Source: an uncultured Hyphomicrobiales bacterium
GTDB lineage: Bacteria; Pseudomonadota; Alphaproteobacteria; Rhizobiales; Beijerinckiaceae
Direction: 5' to 3'
DNA length: 50,577 nt
Assembly (NCBI GenBank): GCA_903825465.1
Contig: CAIKAR010000104.1
Coordinates: 1-50,577, forward strand
A model generated the notes under the pieces. It ran no database searches, was not told the origin of the DNA, and was given only the letters and a program-made list of their open reading frames with translations. Below are positions 16,454 to 25,328 of the stretch, piece after piece; position 1 is the first letter of the stretch; each line of letters starts with the position of its first letter. Position numbers and translations under genes: made by a program.

Positions 16454-17926
16454 ATGATCGACAAGCGGGAATTTTTCGGCGGCGGCGGCGAGATGGGAGC
16501 CCTGACGCGGGCCTACGACTGGGGGTCCAGCGTTCTGGGACCGCCCGAGACCTGGTCGCAAAGCCTTCGCACCGCGTTGCGGATCGTTCTTTCCACGCAA
16601 CATCCAATGTTTATCTGGTGGGGTCCGGACCTCGTCCAGTTCTACAACGACGCCTACCGTAAAACGCTGGGGTCGGAGCGCCATCCCAGCGCGCTCGGCC
16701 AGCGCGGCGCGGAATGCTGGAAGGAGATATGGGACATTATCGGCCCGCAGATCGACCTGGTCATGCGCGGCGACGGCGCGACCTGGCACGAGGATCAACT
16801 CGTGCCGCTGACGCGCAATGGACAGCGCGAGGATGTCTGGTGGACCTACGGCTTTGGACCGATAGACGACCCCCTGGCGCCGAACGGCATCGGCGGCGTG
16901 CTCGTCGTCTGCAACGATGTCACCGAACGCCACCGTTCTTTCGAGGCCCTGGCCGTCAGCCAGCAACGTCTTGGCCTGGCGCTGTCGGCCGGCGCCATTG
17001 GCACCTGGGACTGGCACATTCAGACCGACCTGGTTTTCGCGGACGAGCGTTTCGCCCGCGCGTGCGGCCTCGGCGCGGAGGAATCCCGGGCGGGGGCGCC
17101 GATATCCCGCTATCTGCGGAACGTGCATCCGGAAGACCGGGAGCGGCTCGACTCAAGCTTGAAGAAAGCCATCGAATCCGGGGACGAATACGCGGAGGAA
17201 TACCGCGTGGAACGGCACGACGGCGCGACGCGCTGGATTCTCAGCCGCGGGCGGTGCTATCGCGACGGGGCCGGGGAGCCCGTTCGTTTTTCCGGCGCGG
17301 CGATCGACATCACGGAACGCAAGGAAGCCGAGCAGCATCGGATGTTCCTCGTCGACGAGCTCAGGCACCGGGGCAGAAACATGCTCGCCATGGTGCAGGC
17401 GATCGCCAACCAGACGCTCACGGAAGGCTCGACCATTTCCGACGCCCGGGAGAAACTGGGGTCGCGGCTGGCCGCGTTGTCGAGGACGCAGGACGTTCTG
17501 ACGGGCATCGGCGCGGACGGCGTCGATATCGGGCAAGTGATTCACACCGCCATGGAGCCGCACGCGGGCGATTGGGGCCGGTTCGCGCTGAAAGGCCCCA
17601 AGGTCGACGTCTCGCCCCGTTCGGCGGTGGCTTTCGCCCTGGCGTTTCACGAACTCGCGACCAACGCGACGAAATACGGCGCCTTGTCGACCAGCGACGG
17701 CCGCGTGGATGTCGAGTGGACGGTCGGCGCGGAGCCCGACCGGGCGTTCGAACTGCGTTGGTCCGAAAGCGGCGGGCCGCCGGTCAGCCCGCCAACGCGG
17801 CGCGGCTTCGGCTCGCGGCTTCTCGAACGCGTGTTGTCGGGCGAATTCGGGGCCGTCGTGTCCTCAAGCTATCCCGTTTCGGGCGTCGTCTGGCGCGTCG
17901 TCACTCCATTGGCGAAAATCGCGTGA
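16454..17926 (+). CDS. HWE-family histidine kinase with two PAS domains
   Basis: 490 residues, soluble. PAS domains lie at about 45-155 and 168-290, the second with the PAC-like ending GAAIDITERK. The phospho-acceptor region DELRHRGRNML puts His at 305, and the N box is FHELATNATKYGAL (399-411). A C-terminal GFGSRLLERVL motif is as in HWE/HisKA_2 kinases, which lack the usual F box. Such kinases are typical of rhizobia and often feed the general stress response or light/redox pathways. No regulator is adjacent. GGGAG at 16446-16450 fixes the ATG at 16454. It converges with the LVIVD gene. Confidence 0.92.
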   Translation: MIDKREFFGGGGEMGALTRAYDWGSSVLGPPETWSQSLRTALRIVLSTQHPMFIWWGPDLVQFYNDAYRKTLGSERHPSALGQRGAECWKEIWDIIGPQIDLVMRGDGATWHEDQLVPLTRNGQREDVWWTYGFGPIDDPLAPNGIGGVLVVCNDVTERHRSFEALAVSQQRLGLALSAGAIGTWDWHIQTDLVFADERFARACGLGAEESRAGAPISRYLRNVHPEDRERLDSSLKKAIESGDEYAEEYRVERHDGATRWILSRGRCYRDGAGEPVRFSGAAIDITERKEAEQHRMFLVDELRHRGRNMLAMVQAIANQTLTEGSTISDAREKLGSRLAALSRTQDVLTGIGADGVDIGQVIHTAMEPHAGDWGRFALKGPKVDVSPRSAVAFALAFHELATNATKYGALSTSDGRVDVEWTVGAEPDRAFELRWSESGGPPVSPPTRRGFGSRLLERVLSGEFGAVVSSSYPVSGVVWRVVTPLAKIA

Positions 17927-17939
17927 CGGGCGCGCGCGT

Positions 17940-19061
17940 TCACGCCCTTTCCAGGATATGCAGGCCGCGCACCCTGTCGAGAAGATAAATCAGGCCGCGC
18001 TCGTCCACGAACACGTCGTTGCTCGACACGCGCCGCGAGCCCGGCGGCGTGTCCGGCACATAGCGCGCGACTTCCTTCGGCGCGTGCGGCTTCGAGATGT
18101 CGACGACGCGCAAGCCGTTGGCGAACCACGCGACGGGAACTTCGGCGCTCGTGATTTTTTCGACGCATTGGTGGCAGCCCGTCATCGGCGGCGCCTCCTT
18201 GTCGCCGAGGTGGTCGAGTTGGAAGCTTGAGAAGGGCGTCGGCCGGGTTTCGTCGGTGATGTCGACGAGCCACAGGAACGCCGGCGGCCCAACGCCGATC
18301 TTCGCCACGTCCTCGTCCGCGACGAGCATGAGCTTGCGGCCGTTGATGGGGAAGGGCACGAGCACGGCGCTGTGCGTCGGGCACATGAAGGGCGGGCTCC
18401 AGTCGAGGCCCGAGACGAATTTCGGCTTCGACATGTCGGCGATGTCGAGAATGACGAAGCCGCCGTGCCAGTAGCTGACGAAGAGCCTGTCGCCGAAGCG
18501 CAGGGGGTGGTGGCAGCGCCTGTCGTCCTTGTCGCCCCACGTCGGCTTTTCACCGCCGGCGAGCCATTGGCCCGGCATGTGCCAGCGCCCGGCCTCGCGC
18601 GGCTTCGCCGGATCGATCAGATCGAGAATCATCACGATGGTGCCGTGATAGCCGGGCTGCGTCGCCGAGCCGTAGAAATACCGCCCGTCGAAATCGAAAC
18701 GGTGGACGCCCTTGCCCGGCGTCTCCCATTTGTGAATCAGTTTTGGCGCGGCGGGATTTTTGTTGTCGTAAATGGCGAGGCCGCCGCCCACGTGAGCTTC
18801 CGGGTCGATGGCGTCCGAAACGACCTCGTGGTTGACGAGCATGAGGCCGCCGCCGACGCGCACCTTGTGCGAATGAATATGCGCGGGAATTTCGACGCTC
18901 GCGACCTGTTTCGGATTCTTGGGATCGCGCACGTCGAGAACGCTTGTGCCTTCCGGCGCCTTCATGTGGCCGATGTAGGCGTAGCCGTTTTCAACCACGA
19001 TCTGGCCGCCGCCGACGTTGTCGAAATAGCCGACCTCGCGGATGCCGTGCGCGTCGCTCAT
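17940..19061 (-). CDS. LVIVD-repeat beta-propeller protein, selenium-binding-protein-like
   Basis: 373 residues built from repeats in which a strand such as SVLDVRDPKNP, VILDIADMSKP or RVVDISKPHAP recurs, the LVIVD pattern of a beta-propeller. Conserved-looking histidine/cysteine clusters punctuate the repeats: PAHIHSHKV, RRCHHPL, FMCPTHS and TGCHQC. These recall metal-binding propellers of the SBP56/methanethiol-oxidase group. There is no signal peptide, so it is probably cytoplasmic. An AGGA-type site lies just before the ATG at 19061. Function is inferred from fold only; enzymatic activity is unproven. The divergent neighbour is the reductase at 19231. Confidence 0.75.
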   Translation of the reverse strand: MSDAHGIREVGYFDNVGGGQIVVENGYAYIGHMKAPEGTSVLDVRDPKNPKQVASVEIPAHIHSHKVRVGGGLMLVNHEVVSDAIDPEAHVGGGLAIYDNKNPAAPKLIHKWETPGKGVHRFDFDGRYFYGSATQPGYHGTIVMILDLIDPAKPREAGRWHMPGQWLAGGEKPTWGDKDDRRCHHPLRFGDRLFVSYWHGGFVILDIADMSKPKFVSGLDWSPPFMCPTHSAVLVPFPINGRKLMLVADEDVAKIGVGPPAFLWLVDITDETRPTPFSSFQLDHLGDKEAPPMTGCHQCVEKITSAEVPVAWFANGLRVVDISKPHAPKEVARYVPDTPPGSRRVSSNDVFVDERGLIYLLDRVRGLHILERA

Positions 19062-19230
19062 CGTTTTTTCCTCCGATTGTGGCGCGATTGTATTGGCGCG
19101 CGGAAAAAAGACAAAGCGGCGATCGCGGCGCGGGTTTGTAAAATATTGCGTTTCGCCGCGCCGCTGCGTATTTTCCCCGCGCCGCGAACATCCGCGTGAG
19201 ATCGCCGCGGGTCGAAAACGGGAGTTCGCG

Positions 19231-20217
19231 TTGAAAATTTGCGTTTACGGCGCGGGGGCCATCGGCGGGCACCTGGCGGCGCGGCTTGTGGCGACGGGCG
19301 GCCACGAGGTCTCGGTGGTCGCGCGCGGCGCGCATCTCTCCGCCATTCGCGACAAGGGGATTTGGCTGCGCGTCGGCGGCGCGGAACTCGGCGGCAAGCC
19401 CAGCGCGGCGACCGACGACGCCGCGACTTTGCCGGCCCAGGATGTCGTTCTCGTTGCCCTCAAGGGTCCGTCGCTGCCCGCCATCGCCAGACCGCTGGCG
19501 CGCTTGCTGGGCGAAACCGGCTTCGCGGTTTTTCTGATGAACGGCGTGCCCTGGTGGTGGAACTACGGCGCCGGAAAGGACGCGCCGCTGCCGCTGCTCG
19601 ATCCGGACGGCGCGCTGTGGCGGATGGTCGGCGGCCAGCGCGCGCTGGGCGGCGTCATCAGCTCGTCCAATCAGGTCGTCGCGCCCGGCGTCGTGCAAAA
19701 CACCGGCGGCGACCGGTGGCTGATCGGCGAGCCCGGCGGCGAGACGACCACGCGCGCGCAAGCGGTCGTCGATTTGTTCCGCGCCATCGGCCTCAACGGC
19801 GCGCTGTCGAGCGGCATTCGCGGTGACATCTGGCGCAAGCTTTTCGTCAACATCTCGTCGAACCCCTTCGCCGCGCTTACCCGCCTGCCCTCGCGCGCCG
19901 CCGCCGACGTGCCCGGCCTCGATGACATCTGCATACAGGCCATCCACGAGGCCCTCGCGGTGGCCGCCGCCATGGGCCACGATTTGCGCGGCGAGATCGA
20001 CCCGGAAAAGATCGTCAAACCCGCCGGCGGCCGCGCGCCCGGACGCTCGTCGATGTTGCAGGACGTGGACGCCGGCCGCGCGCTCGAAATCGACGGCATC
20101 GTCGGGCAGGTTCGCGAGTTCGGGCGGGAAAAGGGAGTGCCGACGCCGATCCTCGACACGATCCTGCCGTTGTTGCGCGGGCTCGACACGTCGATGCGGC
20201 TCGCGCGGGAGAATTAG
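19231..20217 (+). CDS. 2-dehydropantoate 2-reductase family protein
   Basis: 328 residues starting with TTG. The NADPH-binding motif is VYGAGAIGGHLA (5-16). A conserved WRKLFVNISSNP segment at about 202-213 carries the catalytic lysine and the asparagine typical of ApbA/PanE, and the helical C-terminal domain contains PGRSSMLQDVDAGRALEIDG, the family's substrate-side signature. The reaction would be NADPH reduction of ketopantoate, or of another 2-keto acid since the family has many paralogues. GGGAG at 19220-19224 supports the TTG. It stands alone and is not beside other pantothenate genes. Confidence 0.88.
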   Translation: MKICVYGAGAIGGHLAARLVATGGHEVSVVARGAHLSAIRDKGIWLRVGGAELGGKPSAATDDAATLPAQDVVLVALKGPSLPAIARPLARLLGETGFAVFLMNGVPWWWNYGAGKDAPLPLLDPDGALWRMVGGQRALGGVISSSNQVVAPGVVQNTGGDRWLIGEPGGETTTRAQAVVDLFRAIGLNGALSSGIRGDIWRKLFVNISSNPFAALTRLPSRAAADVPGLDDICIQAIHEALAVAAAMGHDLRGEIDPEKIVKPAGGRAPGRSSMLQDVDAGRALEIDGIVGQVREFGREKGVPTPILDTILPLLRGLDTSMRLAREN

Positions 20218-20268
20218 ACTGAAGACGAAACACCGCGCGCGAACGCCGCGCGCGGGGACACGCGAAGG

Positions 20269-20706
20269 TCAGCCCGTCCAGCCCAAGCCCACCGGGCGCG
20301 TTGAGGCCTGGACAACCGGTTCCGCGACCGGCTTCGCGGGCGAGACCATGCGTGGCAGCTGTAACACCGTGGCGCGCTGGCCGGGCTCAAGATCGGTTAG
20401 CAAAACAATCTTGCCGTCGGGAAGTTCCAGCGCGTCGTGGTGGGCGCTCGGCTTGTCGAGATCGATTTGACGGAACCTCGCCTCGCGCGCGGCGAAGCGG
20501 CGGCCGCGAATGAACGGCAGCCAACGCGCGCGCTCGACATCGCGTTCGAACGCGAGTTCGGCGCCCGGCGGAACGCACACCGCGACATCGCGCGAGCCGA
20601 CGGCGCAAAATCCCCGCGTAATCGTCCCTTCGAACACCGTTGTGACCAAAACATCGCCGACTCTCGCTGGCGCCGACGCCACATGGTGCAGACTGTAATC
20701 GCACAT
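20269..20706 (-). CDS. Conserved hypothetical protein (MCDYSLH family)
   Basis: 145 residues beginning MCDYSLHHVASAPARVGD. The N-terminal CDYSLH pattern, the G-D-L-V-TT stretch and VCVPPGAELAF are familiar from short uncharacterised proteins of rhizobia. No catalytic motif or membrane segment is recognised. A longer open frame continues upstream, but the characteristic N terminus sets the start at 20706. The gene is divergent from ruvB with about 180 bp between them, which should hold both promoters. Role unknown. Confidence 0.7.
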   Translation of the reverse strand: MCDYSLHHVASAPARVGDVLVTTVFEGTITRGFCAVGSRDVAVCVPPGAELAFERDVERARWLPFIRGRRFAAREARFRQIDLDKPSAHHDALELPDGKIVLLTDLEPGQRATVLQLPRMVSPAKPVAEPVVQASTRPVGLGWTG

Positions 20707-20885
20707 CGCCAAGTCTCCCTGCTGAAGCCACGGCGCCAGGTTCGAACGCCGGCCTACGGGAAAACTCATCCGAAACCATGGCGTTCCCAAGGCGAAGGAA
20801 ATACATGCGCCGCACAAGATAGCGGCGCCTTGGACTTGAGCGGGAAAGGCTGGGCGCTCGCCGCCGACTCGGATAGAACGCTTGC

Positions 20886-21929
20886 ATGCCCGCCCCGCCC
20901 CGCCGCCTCGTGAACCCCGAAAAGCGCGACGACGACGCCGACGCGTCGCTGCGGCCAATGACGCTCGCCGACTTCACCGGCCAGGAAGCCGCGCGCAAGA
21001 ACCTCAAGGTGTTCATCGAAGCCGCGAAGTCGCGCAAGGACGCGCTCGACCATGTGCTGTTCGTCGGCCCGCCCGGCCTCGGCAAGACGACGCTGGCGCA
21101 GATCGTCGCGCGCGAGCTCGGCGTCAACTTCCGCTCGACCTCCGGGCCAGTGATCGCCAAGGGCGGCGACCTCGCGGCGCTGCTAACCAACCTTGAAGAC
21201 CGCGACGTGCTGTTCATAGACGAGATCCACCGGCTCAATCCCGCGGTGGAGGAAATCCTCTATCCCGCGATGGAGGATTTCCAGCTCGACCTCATCATCG
21301 GCGAGGGGCCGGCGGCGCGCTCGGTGAAAATCGATCTCGCGCGCTTCACGCTTGTCGGCGCGACGACCCGCGCGGGCCTGCTGACGACGCCGCTGCGCGA
21401 CCGCTTCGGCATTCCGATGCGCCTGAATTTCTACACGGTCGCGGAGCTTGAAAGCATCGTCGCCCGCGGCGCCCGCGTGCTTGGCGCGGGCATGTCGGCG
21501 GACGGCGCCAACGAAATCGCCAAGCGCGCGCGCGGCACGCCTCGCATCGCTGGCCGCCTGCTGCGCCGCGTGCGCGATTTCGCCATCGTCGATGGCGACG
21601 CGACGATCACCCGCGCCGTCGCCGACCGCGCGCTGACCGAGCTCGACGTCGATTCCATCGGCCTGGACGTGATGGACCGCCGCTACCTCGACATGGTGGC
21701 GGTGAATTTCGGCGGCGGCCCCGTCGGCATCGAAACCATCGCCGCGGCCCTGTCGGAGCCGCGCGACGCCATCGAGGACATCATCGAGCCCTATCTGCTG
21801 CAACAGGGCTTTCTGCAACGCACGCCACGCGGCCGCGTGCTGACGGCGAACGCGTTCCGGCACCTGGGGCTCGCCGAGCCCCGGCGCGAGGCGCCGCAAT
21901 TCGGGCTGTTCGACGATGGGGAACCATAG
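20886..21929 (+). CDS. ruvB: Holliday junction branch-migration ATPase RuvB
   Basis: 347 residues. Walker A is GPPGLGKTT (about 60-68), Walker B is LFIDEIHRL, the sensor motif is [19 protein letters not shown], and the arginine-finger and winged-helix regions follow ([17 protein letters not shown]). RuvB hexamers drive branch migration with RuvA. Neither ruvA nor ruvC is next to it; in many relatives ruvC-ruvA-ruvB are contiguous, so the set is split here. The last codons (GGGGAACCA-stop) are repeated 14 bp downstream. fumC follows after 50 bp. Confidence 0.97.
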   Translation: MPAPPRRLVNPEKRDDDADASLRPMTLADFTGQEAARKNLKVFIEAAKSRKDALDHVLFVGPPGLGKTTLAQIVARELGVNFRSTSGPVIAKGGDLAALLTNLEDRDVLFIDEIHRLNPAVEEILYPAMEDFQLDLIIGEGPAARSVKIDLARFTLVGATTRAGLLTTPLRDRFGIPMRLNFYTVAELESIVARGARVLGAGMSADGANEIAKRARGTPRIAGRLLRRVRDFAIVDGDATITRAVADRALTELDVDSIGLDVMDRRYLDMVAVNFGGGPVGIETIAAALSEPRDAIEDIIEPYLLQQGFLQRTPRGRVLTANAFRHLGLAEPRREAPQFGLFDDGEP

Positions 21930-21979
21930 ACGGGGAACCATAACGACGGCGGGACGCTTACCCGCCGAACGGAGAGTTC

Positions 21980-23371
21980 ATGTCCACGCGAACAGAAAGC
22001 GACAGTTTCGGCGACATCGCCGTCCCCTCGGAACATCATTGGGGCGCGCAAACGCAGCGCTCGCTCGAACATTTCAAGATCGGCGAGCGGCGCATGCCCG
22101 ACACGCTGCTCGCGGCGCTCGTTCTGGTCAAGAAAACCGCGGCCGGCGTCAACCGCGACCTCGGCCTGCTGGCGCCCGAACTCGCCGACGCGATTATCGC
22201 CGCCGCCGACGAGGTTCTCGCCGGCAAATGGCCCAAAGAGTTCCCGTTGAAAATCTGGCAAACCGGATCGGGCACGCAGACCAACATGAACGTGAACGAG
22301 GTGCTGGCCTCGATCGCCAACGAGGGTTTGACCGGCAAGCGCGGCGGTAAAAGCCCCGTCCACCCCAACGACCACGTCAATCTCTGCCAATCCTCGAACG
22401 ACGCGTTCCCCACCGCGATGCACCTGGCCTGCGCGGGCGCGCTGCATTTGTCGCTGCTGCCCGCCGTCGGCGCGCTGGGCGCGGCGCTTGACGCCAAGGC
22501 GGTTCAATTCGCCGACATCGTCAAGGTCGGCCGCACCCACGCCCAGGACGCGACGCCCATCACGCTGGGCCAGGAGTTTTCGGGCTACGCCGCGCAAGTT
22601 TCGCTCGGGCGCGACCGGGTTTTGGCCGCCTCGAAATCCCTGCTGGCGCTGGCGCAAGGCGCGACGGCGGTTGGCACGGGCCTCAACGCGCATCCGGAGT
22701 TTTCAAAACGCTTCTGCGCGGCCATGGCCGCGACCACGGGCATGCCCTTCGCGCCCGCCGGCAACCTGTTCGAGGCCATCGCGTCGCACGACGCCATCGC
22801 GTCGGTGCATGGCGAACTCGCGGCGCTGGCGGGCGGCCTCTTCAAGATCGCCAACGACATCAGGCTGCTCGGTTCAGGCCCGCGCTCGGGCCTCGGCGAA
22901 TTGTTGCTGCCCGAGAACGAGCCCGGCTCGTCGATCATGCCCGGCAAGGTCAATCCAACGCAGTGCGAGGCGCTGACGATGGTGTGTTGCCGCGTCTTCG
23001 GCAATCAGACGACGATCAACATGGCGTGCTCGCAAGGGCAGTTCGAGTTGAACGCGTACAAGCCCGTCATCGCGGACGCTGCGCTTGAGTCGATCGGCCT
23101 CATCGCCGACGCCTGCGAAAGCTTCCGCGAATACTGCGTCGCGGGCTTGCGCGCGGACGCGGCGCGCGCCGCCGAGCTGGTCGAAAAATCGCTCATGCTG
23201 GCGACGGCGTTGACGCCGAAAATCGGCTACGACAAGGCGGCGAAAATCGCCAAGTCGGCTCACGCCAGCGGCGCCAGCCTGCGCCAGGCGGCGATCGATT
23301 CCGGCGACGTTTCCGCCGAAGATTACGACGCGCTGGTCAACCCGAAAAAAATGACAGCGCCGTTTGAATAA
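21980..23371 (+). CDS. fumC: Fumarate hydratase class II
   Basis: 463 residues. The N-terminal region has the substrate-binding TGSGTQTNMNVNEV motif, the middle has KVGRTHAQDATP, and the superfamily signature GSSIMPGKVNPTQ lies at about 315-327. This matches the iron-free, tetrameric class II fumarase of the TCA cycle, which interconverts fumarate and malate. GGAGAG lies just before the ATG at 21980. It is downstream of ruvB in the same direction and converges with the FMN-binding gene at 23413. Confidence 0.96.
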   Translation: MSTRTESDSFGDIAVPSEHHWGAQTQRSLEHFKIGERRMPDTLLAALVLVKKTAAGVNRDLGLLAPELADAIIAAADEVLAGKWPKEFPLKIWQTGSGTQTNMNVNEVLASIANEGLTGKRGGKSPVHPNDHVNLCQSSNDAFPTAMHLACAGALHLSLLPAVGALGAALDAKAVQFADIVKVGRTHAQDATPITLGQEFSGYAAQVSLGRDRVLAASKSLLALAQGATAVGTGLNAHPEFSKRFCAAMAATTGMPFAPAGNLFEAIASHDAIASVHGELAALAGGLFKIANDIRLLGSGPRSGLGELLLPENEPGSSIMPGKVNPTQCEALTMVCCRVFGNQTTINMACSQGQFELNAYKPVIADAALESIGLIADACESFREYCVAGLRADAARAAELVEKSLMLATALTPKIGYDKAAKIAKSAHASGASLRQAAIDSGDVSAEDYDALVNPKKMTAPFE

Positions 23372-23412
23372 ACGCGCGCCGCCACTGTCGCCAACATTCG
23401 GTCGCGTGTCCC

Positions 23413-23889
23413 CTAAAGCGACACTTTCCGTTTGTCGCCTAGGTCCGGCATGCCGCCCGTGGCGAGCGCGTAGGCCATTTTCGCGACCATGACCGCCTTG
23501 TTCGGGCCATCCCAATATTCGCACGCGCCGGGATTGACGACGATCACGGTGATTTCGGGGTCTTTCGGGCCGTTGGGAAAGTAGGCTTGCGCGCCGGGAC
23601 TCCACAGGCGCTCGATGAGCGACCGGTCCGAGACCACGCTCGCCGTTCCGTTGAGGCAAACATTCTGCGAGGGGCCTGTCGAGAACGTCAAAAGCACGTC
23701 GGCGTTCGACGCGATTTCCTTGATGGCCGCTTCGGATTTGCCGGCGAAAATATAGACGCGGCCCTCCTCTTTCCGCGTGATCGCCGTCATCGGACGCGCG
23801 CGCAGGCCGCTGCCCGCGGACTTCGTCACCAGCGAGCAATAGCCGATCGATCGCATCATCTCCCAGGCGCGGTCTTCTTCGTTCGTCAT
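23413..23889 (-). CDS. Pyridoxamine 5'-phosphate oxidase-like general stress protein
   Basis: 158 residues with the split-barrel FMN-binding pattern of the general-stress-protein-26 group: RARPMTAI (flavin phosphate contact), VYIFAGKSEAAIKEI and VLLTFSTGPSQNVCLNGTAS. Proteins of this type bind FMN or F420 and are often stress-induced; substrate unknown. I chose ATG at 23889 (MTNEEDRAWEMMR) rather than the far upstream start because the upstream portion is low-complexity and overlaps the divergent thioesterase gene. Confidence 0.85.
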   Translation of the reverse strand: MTNEEDRAWEMMRSIGYCSLVTKSAGSGLRARPMTAITRKEEGRVYIFAGKSEAAIKEIASNADVLLTFSTGPSQNVCLNGTASVVSDRSLIERLWSPGAQAYFPNGPKDPEITVIVVNPGACEYWDGPNKAVMVAKMAYALATGGMPDLGDKRKVSL

Positions 23890-24015
23890 CGCGAAACTCC
23901 TTGATTGCGCGCGATATCGCGCCTCGCTTGTCAACGCCTTCGCCCGCGCGGAGTTCCGCGTGGCGGAAACCCCGGCCTGTGGTATCGGGCGAAGGCCGAA
24001 ACATGGAAAGCGACC

Positions 24016-24414
24016 GTGCCCCACACCCACCCCGTCCGCGTCTATTACGAGGACACCGACTTCTCCGGCGCGGTCTATCACGCGTCGTATCTGCGGTTCA
24101 TGGAGCGCGCGCGCACCGAATTCCTGCGCGCGCTGGGCGTCGAGCAGGGCGCGGCGATGGCGGGCGTCGGCGCGGAGAAGTTCGCCTTTGTCGTGCGCTC
24201 GATGCAAATCGACTGGCTGCGGCCGGCGCGCATGGACGATCAACTCGTCGTCGAAACCCGGCTTGAAAAGCTGGGCGCCGCGGCGATCGATCTCAACCAG
24301 CGGGCGCTGCGCGGCGACGAACTTCTGGTGGAGGCGAAAGTCAGGATCGCCTGCGTCGTCGATGGCCGCGCCGCGCGCATTCCCGCGGGCGTTCGCGGCA
24401 AGCTCGCGCCATAA
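24016..24414 (+). CDS. ybgC: YbgC-type acyl-CoA thioesterase
   Basis: 132 residues, hot-dog fold. The active-site stretch YYEDTDFSGAVYHASYLRFM carries the catalytic aspartate and the family's (Y)xxTDxxGxVYHxxYL pattern, and ER(A)RTEFLR follows. YbgC hydrolyses acyl-CoAs and is usually linked to the Tol-Pal envelope system, often with tolQRAB next to it. None of those genes is here. The start is taken as GTG 24016 because the conserved HPVRVYYED opens directly after it. A strong terminator shared with rplT follows. Confidence 0.88.
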   Translation: MPHTHPVRVYYEDTDFSGAVYHASYLRFMERARTEFLRALGVEQGAAMAGVGAEKFAFVVRSMQIDWLRPARMDDQLVVETRLEKLGAAAIDLNQRALRGDELLVEAKVRIACVVDGRAARIPAGVRGKLAP

Positions 24415-24441
24415 AAAAACCCGCCATCGCGGCGGGTTTTT
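24415..24441. terminator. Bidirectional Rho-independent terminator
   Basis: AAAAACCCGCC and GGCGGGTTTTT form an 11-bp stem around the loop ATCGC. It sits between the convergent ybgC (plus) and rplT (minus) genes and can serve both. Confidence 0.93.
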
Positions 24442-24462
24442 CAAACTCGAAGGCGCCGAAGC

Positions 24463-24831
24463 CTACGCCGCGGCCGCCGGCAGCGCGCTCTTGGCCTTAT
24501 CGACGATGTCCTTGAAGGCGGCGGGCTCGTGGATGGCGAGTTCCGACAGCACCTTGCGGTCGATGACGATGCCGGCCTTGGTCATCCCGTCCATGAAGCG
24601 GCTGTAGGTGATGCCCATTTCGCGCACGGCGGCGTTGAGGCGCTGAATCCAGAGCGCGCGGATCGTGCGCTTCTTGTTCTTGCGGTCGCGGTACGCGTAG
24701 ACCATCGCCTTGTCGACGGCGGCCTTGGCGGCGCGGATGGTGTTCTTGCGGCGGCCACGGAAGCCCTTGGCGGCGTCGTAGACCTTCTTGTGCTTGGCGT
24801 GGGCGGTTACGCCGCGTTTAACACGTGCCAT
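24463..24831 (-). CDS. rplT: 50S ribosomal protein L20
   Basis: 122 residues beginning [16 protein letters not shown], with the typical [10 protein letters not shown] and YRDRKNKKR segments. It is nearly identical in layout to L20 of other alphaproteobacteria, where it is needed early in 50S assembly. rpmI lies 39 bp upstream on the same strand. In many bacteria L20 represses its own operon through an RNA leader. A structured region upstream of rpmI could serve that role here. Confidence 0.97.
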   Translation of the reverse strand: MARVKRGVTAHAKHKKVYDAAKGFRGRRKNTIRAAKAAVDKAMVYAYRDRKNKKRTIRALWIQRLNAAVREMGITYSRFMDGMTKAGIVIDRKVLSELAIHEPAAFKDIVDKAKSALPAAAA

Positions 24832-24870
24832 GATCTGTCTCCTGAAACTGGTGGGATTGAGCGAACGAAA

Positions 24871-25071
24871 TCAGCCGTTGGGGAGGAAGTAGCGCTTGAT
24901 GTTGTCCCCGTCGGTCTTGAACAGCGTGTTGGTGCCGCGCAGATTGCGGATTTGCTTGTTCGTCCGTTTGATCATGCCGTGGCGCTTGCCGCTCTGGGCG
25001 TAAAGCACCTTGCCAGTTCCAGTGATTTTGAAGCGCTTTTTAGCGCCCGACTTGGTCTTCAACTTGGGCAT
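24871..25071 (-). CDS. rpmI: 50S ribosomal protein L35
   Basis: 66 residues, [18 protein letters not shown] at the start and IKRYFLPNG at the end, a complete L35. I chose 25071 because the L35 family begins exactly there; longer frames upstream are arbitrary. It is the first gene of an rpmI-rplT unit. The usual infC partner is not upstream. Instead there is a structured leader and then a divergent transporter-type gene. Confidence 0.96.
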   Translation of the reverse strand: MPKLKTKSGAKKRFKITGTGKVLYAQSGKRHGMIKRTNKQIRNLRGTNTLFKTDGDNIKRYFLPNG

Positions 25072-25083
25072 TTGGCTCTCCAT

Positions 25084-25139
25084 GGGGCTCGCGCCCCTGT
25101 TTGGGTCGGCCAGCCGCGTCCCCGGAGGGGGTTGGCTGG
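25084..25139 (-). promoter_or_regulatory. Structured leader upstream of rpmI-rplT
   Basis: Two GC-rich hairpins can be drawn in the rpmI leader. One is GGGGC-TCGC-GCCCC at 25084-25097. The other is a long stem, CCAGCC/GGCTGG (110-115 with 134-139 of 25 kb), enclosing CCCC-GGA-GGGG. Known L20 operons are controlled by RNA structure, so an autoregulatory leader is a reasonable guess. Sequence similarity to known L20 leaders was not tested. Confidence 0.35.
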
Positions 25140-25328
25140 TTCGCGTCGATACGAGCGAAAACAACCGCCACGGCAGCCCTACTGGCCGGGCGATTGAAGG
25201 CGCGGCTTGTAACGGAGGCTGCGCCGGTTGGCAAGGGCGCGCGGGCGTCCCGCCGTTCCGCCATTCCACCCCTGCGGTTTTGCGGCTATGCCACGCTGGC
25301 GTCGTCAAGTCGCGCGCCGGGAGGAAAC

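Noticed and set aside
23890-24444. Upstream extension of the FMN-binding protein on minus
   Set aside because: It overlaps ybgC in antisense and lacks any domain; MTNEEDRAW at 23889 is the family-like start.
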